From positions 1 through 64,000 of the forward strand of contig NZ_WGLM01000005.1 in the NCBI RefSeq assembly GCF_016125575.1: a DNA stretch of 64,000 nucleotides. The letters are read 5' to 3'. Below, piece by piece: positions 59,804-64,000 of this stretch. A model generated the notes under the pieces. That model had not been told where the DNA came from. It made no database searches and saw only the letters and a program-made list of their open reading frames with translations. The translations under genes were made by a program, and so were the position numbers. Position 1 is the first letter of the stretch, and each line of letters begins with the position of its first letter. Origin of the DNA: Limimaricola sp. (GTDB lineage Bacteria; Pseudomonadota; Alphaproteobacteria; Rhodobacterales; Rhodobacteraceae).

Positions 59804-60490
59804 TCAGTGGCCAGTGCGGCGGAAAACTGCGCCAACTGTGCCGATGATGATCCACAGATCGAGCAGGAAGTTGGACCGCGACGCGTAACCGACGTCCATC
59901 GCCACGCGGTCGTCATAGGATACATCGTTGCGCCCAGAGACTTGCCACAGGCCTGTGATGCCGGGCCGCAAACTGCAATAGGCCGGGATCGCCGCTCCAT
60001 ACTTGCGAAGTTCATCTCGCGGCACTGGACGCGGACCGACGAAGCTCATGTCGCCGCGCAGGACGTTCCAGAGTTGGGGAAGTTCGTCGAGGCTGCTTTT
60101 GCGCAGGGCTCTTCCGATCCGAGTGATCCTCGGATCCTTGCGAAGTTTGTGGGTTTCCGCCCATTCCTTCGCGGCGCCTGGATCGGCGGCTAGCAAATCC
60201 TTCAACACCTCTTCCGCGTCAGGGACCATCGTACGGAGCTTCCAGCAGATGAATTCCTTGCCGTCTTTGCCGACCCTCTTGTGACCGAAAAAGCCTGGAC
60301 CACCGTCTTTCCTTGCGACCAACCAAACGACCGAGACAACAGGCACCACCACAGGCACGAGAGCGAGGGCGAACGCAATGTCGAATATCCGCTTGCCGAC
60401 CGATGCGTACAGGGAGGTCCCTGCAGTTTGGCTTTTGAGCTCACGCTGCGCAGATTCACTGATCGCGAAATCCTCGATCGCTTCACGCAT
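59804..60490 (-). CDS. Initiating sugar-phosphate transferase (UndP-sugar, WcaJ/ExoY family)
   Basis: 228 residues from the ATG at 60490 (GGGGGG 5 bp upstream; an ATG 18 bp earlier is possible). One hydrophobic segment (IFDIAFALALVPVVVPVVSVVWL, about 34-56) precedes the catalytic domain with GKEFICWKLRTMVPDAEE near 76, RIGRALRKSSLDELPQLWNVL near 122 and GDMSFVGPRPVPRDEL near 143. The short form with one helix is typical for ExoY-like enzymes. It starts repeat-unit synthesis by moving a sugar 1-phosphate to undecaprenyl phosphate. Convergent with the kinase gene. Confidence 0.9.
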   Translation of the reverse strand: MREAIEDFAISESAQRELKSQTAGTSLYASVGKRIFDIAFALALVPVVVPVVSVVWLVARKDGGPGFFGHKRVGKDGKEFICWKLRTMVPDAEEVLKDLLAADPGAAKEWAETHKLRKDPRITRIGRALRKSSLDELPQLWNVLRGDMSFVGPRPVPRDELRKYGAAIPAYCSLRPGITGLWQVSGRNDVSYDDRVAMDVGYASRSNFLLDLWIIIGTVGAVFRRTGH

Positions 60491-60544
60491 GGTCACCCCC
60501 CGGATCATTGGTGGACCCTGATATACCGTGAGGCCCTGACAGAC

Positions 60545-60559
60545 TTAACAAACTGTTAA
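60545..60559. promoter_or_regulatory. Short palindrome upstream of the sugar-phosphate transferase
   Basis: TTAACA-AAC-TGTTAA is a perfect inverted repeat 55 bp upstream of the start codon in an AT-rich stretch. Candidate operator overlapping the promoter; the regulator is unknown. Confidence 0.35.
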
Positions 60560-60799
60560 CGTGTTTATCTCAGGTGTATGCCAGATTCAATGATTGGTCT
60601 TTGGCTTCCCAGTCGGGCTGCAAGGCAGGCAAAATCCTGCCCAGTTGTTAATCACTTCCAAACGCCTTGGTTCATTCGGGCGCGATTTGGTTGCAGATGC
60701 CGCCCAATTAAGTCGCCGACTCCGTCGAATGGATCAATGGGGGGAAATATATATTGGCAAATTCATCGACTCGGCCAGGAAATCGCGCTCGATCCCCGT

Positions 60800-61000
60800 C
60801 TAGCTGCTGTCGAGGTGTTCCAGGTTCTGCTCGTTCTGGTTCTTTCGGAACAGGTCGGCCAGCGCATGCAGCGCGTCGCGACCGATGAAGCCCAGCCGGT
60901 GGGCAATTTTGCCGGGCGAGCCTGCCTGCTGGCCCAAAGGTTCCGACAGCGTGCGCACGAAGTTTCCGGCGTCCAGCAGGCCGCCATATGAGGTGCCGCT
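60800..61000 (-). pseudogene. rfbA: Glucose-1-phosphate thymidylyltransferase, C-terminal remnant
   Basis: On the minus strand, 66 codons read SGTSYGGLLDAGNFVRTLSE, then GSPGKIAHRLGFIGRDALHALADLFRKN and end LEHLDSS-stop. This is the C-terminus of RfbA-type thymidylyltransferases (consensus: GT-SLLEAGNFVRTLSERQG...SPEEIAYRxGFI). Upstream, an in-frame TAA (61004-61006) cuts it off; the catalytic domain is missing. There is no ATG in frame. It shows that a dTDP-sugar (rhamnose) branch once existed here. Confidence 0.8.
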
Positions 61001-61028
61001 AAATTAGTAGACGCTTTGACCCCTAACT

Positions 61029-61420
61029 TTGCAGAGAGGAAGCCGACAGGGAACACGCAATTGCAGCGACCAGTTCAAGCGTGATGCGGCGCATCAGATT
61101 ACGGTGCGAAGCTATCGTGTTCGGGCGATTGGGTGGCAGCAGGCATTCGCTCTGCAAGTGGCTCAGGCTGTTCGCGATCCAGCACCCAGGAACCCTGGCG
61201 TGGATCATGAGGCCGAAAACCGTCGGCTGAAGCGAGAACTGGCCCGTGTATCAGAGACGCGCGATATCTGAAGAGAGGGCGAGACCTTTGTCCGCTATTG
61301 ATCCGAGGACTATGGGCGCGCGCGCTTCTCGCAGAATGCAAAGTGAAGTACGCGTTCATGCCCGCACCGATGCAGAGGTGCAGCGATGTATTCCGCGCAA
61401 TCGTAACCAGGGCGGTCATC
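61029..61420 (+). pseudogene. Decayed IS3-family transposase remnant
   Basis: The frame from 61029 reads SDQFKRDAAHQITVR and DPAPRNPGVDHEAENRRLKREL, the OrfA pattern of IS3-family elements (FTDEFKRDAVxQIT; EAENRRLKRELARVTEERDILKKA). The helix-turn-helix in between is corrupted and the frame ends at TRDI. A shift of frame recovers AECKVKYAFMPAP, matching the OrfA-OrfB junction (AKVKYAFI). The rest of OrfB is absent. It lies directly next to the rfbA remnant. Confidence 0.7.
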
Positions 61421-61456
61421 TTGCATCTAAGTTATTGATTTCGTTGATCAGAAAAT

Positions 61457-61486
61457 CGTCTTGAATTTCTCTTTTCAAGACGTTTT
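61457..61486. terminator. Rho-independent terminator, bidirectional, after the MarR-type gene
   Basis: CGTCTTGAA and TTCAAGACG form a perfect 9-bp stem around an 8-nt loop, followed by TTTT on the plus strand and ATTTTC on the minus strand. It lies 36 bp after the regulator stop on the minus strand. Confidence 0.8.
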
Positions 61487-61521
61487 CAACCCGAATGCCC
61501 GATAACGCAAACTCCCAACCA

Positions 61522-61890
61522 TCACCTGGATACCCCGATGGATGCCGTGTCGTTAGCGTCCGCCTCGCGGCGGATCTCTTCGATTTCCTGGCGCAGTGCC
61601 TCGTATTCTTCCAGCTTGCGGGCTAGGAACCGCTTGGTGATGGCGGCCTTGTCGGCGATGCCGCGGGGGGTCAGCACGTAGGCATAGCGCCGCTTGTCTT
61701 GCGCGGCGGTGAAATTGGCGAGTTTGACGAGGCCTTTCTCGATTAGGGCGTTCAGCACGTAATGGGTGGCCCCGACGCTGATGCCGACGGCTTGCGCCAG
61801 CTCGCGCTGCGACATCTCTGGGTTCTTTTCAAGCAGGTGAAGCACACGGAAATGCGTGTCTTCCTGCAATTTGCTGCGATTGCTGGTCAT
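61522..61890 (-). CDS. MarR-family EPS-associated transcriptional regulator
   Basis: 122 residues from the ATG at 61890. Winged helix: HFRVLHLLEKNPEMSQRELAQAVGISVGATHYVLNALIEKGLVKLANF (about 14-60), then KRRYAYVLTPRGIADKA (wing), and a C-terminal helix RKLEEYEALRQEIEEIRRE that looks like a short coiled coil. This matches the small MarR-type proteins that recur in EPS loci using the EpsH/exosortase or Wzx/Wzy systems. It stands at the edge of the locus and probably controls it; its binding site is not known. Confidence 0.85.
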   Translation of the reverse strand: MTSNRSKLQEDTHFRVLHLLEKNPEMSQRELAQAVGISVGATHYVLNALIEKGLVKLANFTAAQDKRRYAYVLTPRGIADKAAITKRFLARKLEEYEALRQEIEEIRREADANDTASIGVSR

Positions 61891-62225
61891 GGCTGGATGG
61901 AAGGCTGGCAGGCTACCGCACAAGGACTGCCTGCGCGGCGCCTTGGCTCAACTTCAACGAAGGTCATGGAATCCTGTACTTCGTTCAGTTTTGAACGTTA
62001 GCACGGTGCTGCGGATGCGAACAAGCGCAAACCTGTGCGATGAAGCGAAGGGCAGGGGCGCGCCGCCCCTGACTCCGCCGACACAAGTCCTGCGCTGTTC
62101 TTCCTCTCCTGTCGATAGCCGTCTCAACAAGGCAGCACCGTCGCCGCGTCAAGGTTGCGAGAGCACGCAACATGCCGCGATGATCCGCGGCGCCCGTGGT
62201 TCGGCGGGGCAACCGTTCCCGCCTT
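61891..62225. other. Intergenic region between MarR-type regulator and urtE
   Basis: No gene is supported. It holds a GC-rich hairpin (CAGGGGCG at 62053-62060, CGCCCCTG at 62064-62071, 3-nt loop) without a T-run, which may end the urt transcript, and the promoter of the MarR-type gene. Confidence 0.45.
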
Positions 62226-62921
62226 TCACACGGACATTTCGCTGCGCAATGCGTCCTTGCTGATCTCATCGCTGCGGCCTTGCATCACCACGCTGCCCCG
62301 GCGCAGCACATAGAACTGGTCGGCCAGCGCATAGGCGAAATCGAAATACTGTTCGACCAGTACGATCGCGATATCGCCGCGTTTTTTCAGGTAATCGATA
62401 ACCTGGCCGATCTGCTGGATGATATTGGGCTGGATGCCTTCGGTCGGTTCGTCGAACAGCAACACCTTCGGCTTCATGATCATCGCGCGGGCGATGGCCA
62501 GTTGCTGTTGCTGGCCGCCCGACAGGTCACCGCCGCGCCGCCGCGTCATCTCCTTGAGCACAGGGAACAGGTCGTAGATTTCGTCAGGCACGACGTGCTC
62601 TGCCTTGGGCAGCACCGCGAAGGCTGTCTCGAGGTTTTCCTGCACGCTGAGCAGGGGAAAGATCATCCGGCCCTGCGGCACCACCGCGACGCCGCGCTGC
62701 GCCATGTCCTGGGGCCTCAGCCTGCCCAGACTTTCGCCGTTCAGGATCACCTCGCCGCCGGAACGGGGATGGGTGCCTGCCAGCGCCTTGAGAAAGCTGG
62801 TCTTGCCCACGCCGTTGGTGCCCATGATGCAGGTGACCTCGCCGACCTTGGCCGTGAAATCAATGCCGTATAGGATTTGCGAGCCGCCGTAATGCAGCGT
62901 CAGACCGCGGGTTTGCAGCAT
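62226..62921 (-). CDS. urtE: Urea ABC transporter ATP-binding protein UrtE
   Basis: 231 residues. Walker A GTNGVGKTS (about 34-42), signature DLSGGQQQQLAIARA (about 132), Walker B VLLFDEPTEGIQPNIIQQIG (about 153). The LivF-like protein with GIQPNIIQQIG and EQYFDFAYALADQF is of the UrtE subtype rather than the branched-chain amino-acid LivF. Start overlaps the urtD stop. It energises high-affinity urea uptake together with UrtD under nitrogen limitation in many bacteria. Confidence 0.9.
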   Translation of the reverse strand: MLQTRGLTLHYGGSQILYGIDFTAKVGEVTCIMGTNGVGKTSFLKALAGTHPRSGGEVILNGESLGRLRPQDMAQRGVAVVPQGRMIFPLLSVQENLETAFAVLPKAEHVVPDEIYDLFPVLKEMTRRRGGDLSGGQQQQLAIARAMIMKPKVLLFDEPTEGIQPNIIQQIGQVIDYLKKRGDIAIVLVEQYFDFAYALADQFYVLRRGSVVMQGRSDEISKDALRSEMSV

Positions 62922-63664
62922 CAGCCTCGCCCCAGGTAAACGTCGATCACCTGCGGATTACCGGTGACGTGATCAAGGCTGCCTTCGGCCAGCACCGCGC
63001 CTTCGTGCAGCACCGTGACCCGGCAATTCAGCCGGCGCACGAAGTCCATGTCATGCTCGACCACGACGACGGCACGCGTGCGCGCGATCTCGACCAGCAT
63101 CGCCGTTGTCCTTTCGCGTTCGGCCAACGTCATGCCGGCGGCGGGTTCGTCCACCAGCAGCAGCCGCGGTTCCTGCGCCAGCAGCATGGCGATCTCCAGC
63201 CATTGCTTTTGTCCGTGCGACAGCTCGCCCGCCTTGCGCGGCAGCGCTTCGGCAAGGCCCACTTGGGCTGCAAGTGCCGCGACGCGCGCGCGCCCCGGGC
63301 CGGTCAGGCCGAACAGCAGCGCCGCGCCGGCACCGCGAGGTGACTTGAGGGCAAGGATCAGGTTTTCGGCCACCGTCTGGTCTTCGAACACGGTGGGGCG
63401 CTGAAACTTGCGGCCGATACCCGCGCGGGCGATGGCGGCCTCGGACATGCGCAGCAGCGACCTGCCGCGCTCGCCCCAGGTGACAGTGCCGCTGTCGGGC
63501 CGGGTCTTGCCGGTGACGATGTCCATGAAGGTGGTCTTGCCCGCGCCGTTCGGCCCGATGATCGCGCGCAGTTCCGCCGGGCCGATGGAAAAGCTGAGAT
63601 TGTTGATCGCCTTGAACCCGTCGAAGCTGACGGAGACGCCGGAGACCTCAAGAAGCGTGCTCAT
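62921..63664 (-). CDS. urtD: Urea ABC transporter ATP-binding protein UrtD
   Basis: 247 residues. It begins TLLEVSGVSVSFDGFKAINNLSF, with Walker A GPNGAGKTT (about 37-45), the UrtD-typical IVTGKTRPDSGTVTWG, signature ELSHGQKQWLEIAMLL (about 147-162; SHGQ as usual in UrtD/LivG relatives) and Walker B LLLVDEPAAGMT. Overlaps urtC and urtE by ATGA-type junctions, indicating one operon. Confidence 0.92.
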   Translation of the reverse strand: MSTLLEVSGVSVSFDGFKAINNLSFSIGPAELRAIIGPNGAGKTTFMDIVTGKTRPDSGTVTWGERGRSLLRMSEAAIARAGIGRKFQRPTVFEDQTVAENLILALKSPRGAGAALLFGLTGPGRARVAALAAQVGLAEALPRKAGELSHGQKQWLEIAMLLAQEPRLLLVDEPAAGMTLAERERTTAMLVEIARTRAVVVVEHDMDFVRRLNCRVTVLHEGAVLAEGSLDHVTGNPQVIDVYLGRG

Positions 63665-64000
63665 TCCACGGCCTCCTGTTCTTGCAGCGATCCGTCCTCG
63701 GGCCCCAGTGGCGCGCCCTTGCGGTCAGGTGTCCGCAGGCCCTGCGCGAGGTCGAACAACCCACCGATCCCTTTGGGCGCCAACAGCGTCACCGCGACGA
63801 AGGCCAGCCCAAGCAGGACCTGCCACCAGTCGACCCAGTCGATCGTGTAGAACCCCAGCGGCACCGACGGGACCCGCCCGCCGGTGAACCATGTCGACAA
63901 AAGCGAGACGAAGGCCGCGCCGATCACCGCGCCATAAAGCCGGCCACGCCCGCCGATGGCGACCCAAACGGCGAGGTAGATCGAGGCGATCGGCGCCAGT
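63661..64000 (-). CDS. urtC: Urea ABC transporter permease UrtC, C-terminal part (continues beyond window)
   Basis: The frame is open to the window edge; about 112 C-terminal residues are seen. It contains the LivM/UrtC-type segment AVWVAIGGRGRLYGAVIGAAFV, the UrtC-specific periplasmic sequence GFYTIDWVDWWQVLLGLAFV, and VTLLAPKGIGGLFD, followed by a charged tail. Its TGA overlaps the urtD start. urtA and urtB are expected further upstream outside the window. Confidence 0.9.
   Translation of the reverse strand, partial: LAPIASIYLAVWVAIGGRGRLYGAVIGAAFVSLLSTWFTGGRVPSVPLGFYTIDWVDWWQVLLGLAFVAVTLLAPKGIGGLFDLAQGLRTPDRKGAPLGPEDGSLQEQEAVE

Noticed and set aside
60578-60991. 137-codon plus-strand open frame
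   Set aside because: Its second half is the exact antisense of the rfbA remnant, and there is no ribosome site or family match.
62053-62071. Firm rho-independent terminator for the urt operon
   Set aside because: The hairpin is strong but no T-run follows on the minus strand, so only a weak call is justified.

Overview
The window reads as a high-GC alphaproteobacterial chromosome segment, most likely Rhodobacterales (Roseobacter/Paracoccus type). The pointers are the GC-rich codon use, the abundance of ABC and TTT solute uptake systems, a MttB-type methyltransferase beside a TMADH-like oxidoreductase, an EPS-associated MarR regulator and a urea (urt) transporter. No rRNA, tRNA or CRISPR array was found.

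Layout. 1-3.9 kb: 3' end of a two-partner-secretion adhesin (261-bp repeats, C-terminal Cys pair), its TpsB transporter and a sulfotransferase-like gene. 4-8.5 kb: sugar ABC transporter (ATPase, permease, binding protein) and an SGNH hydrolase on the minus strand, with a divergent GntR regulator and a perfect 20-bp palindrome. 8.7-17.1 kb: three different adenylate-forming (AMP-binding) enzymes, a small outer-membrane barrel and a tripartite tricarboxylate transporter whose TctA and TctB parts are fused. 17.1-28.9 kb: a TetR/BetI-like regulator, a dipeptide-type ABC transporter with a CocE-type hydrolase, and divergently a TMADH-like iron-sulfur flavoprotein overlapping a non-pyrrolysine MttB homologue; this looks like an uptake and demethylation module for an N-methylated compound. 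29-31.3 kb: LysR regulator, GST-like protein, membrane protein. 31.5-37 kb: intracellular GH15 glucoamylase-like enzyme, gnd, zwf and a ROK-type glucokinase in one operon.

37.5-41 kb is a small mobile patch: an unknown protein, an XRE-type HTH regulator, a tyrosine recombinase, and a dead IS3-family (IS407-like) element inserted seven codons before the native stop of the recombinase. 41.4-60.5 kb is an exopolysaccharide (EPS) locus. Its centre (about 41-49 kb) is visibly AT-richer than the flanks and carries an FkbM methyltransferase, Wzy, glycosyltransferases, Wzx, an epimerase, a Gfo/Idh oxidoreductase and a sulfotransferase. Next to it lie manC and a plant-type GDP-mannose 3,5-epimerase, with a truncated fcl (GDP-fucose synthase) between them and the island. 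This suggests a switch from L-fucose to L-galactose or L-gulose supply, possibly with sulfation. A second block holds another Wzy-like protein, a metallophosphatase, a Wzc-type tyrosine kinase and the initiating sugar-phosphate transferase. The locus ends in remnants (3' end of rfbA, a decayed IS3 element) and the EPS MarR-type regulator. 62.2-64 kb: urtE, urtD and the end of urtC of a urea ABC transporter.
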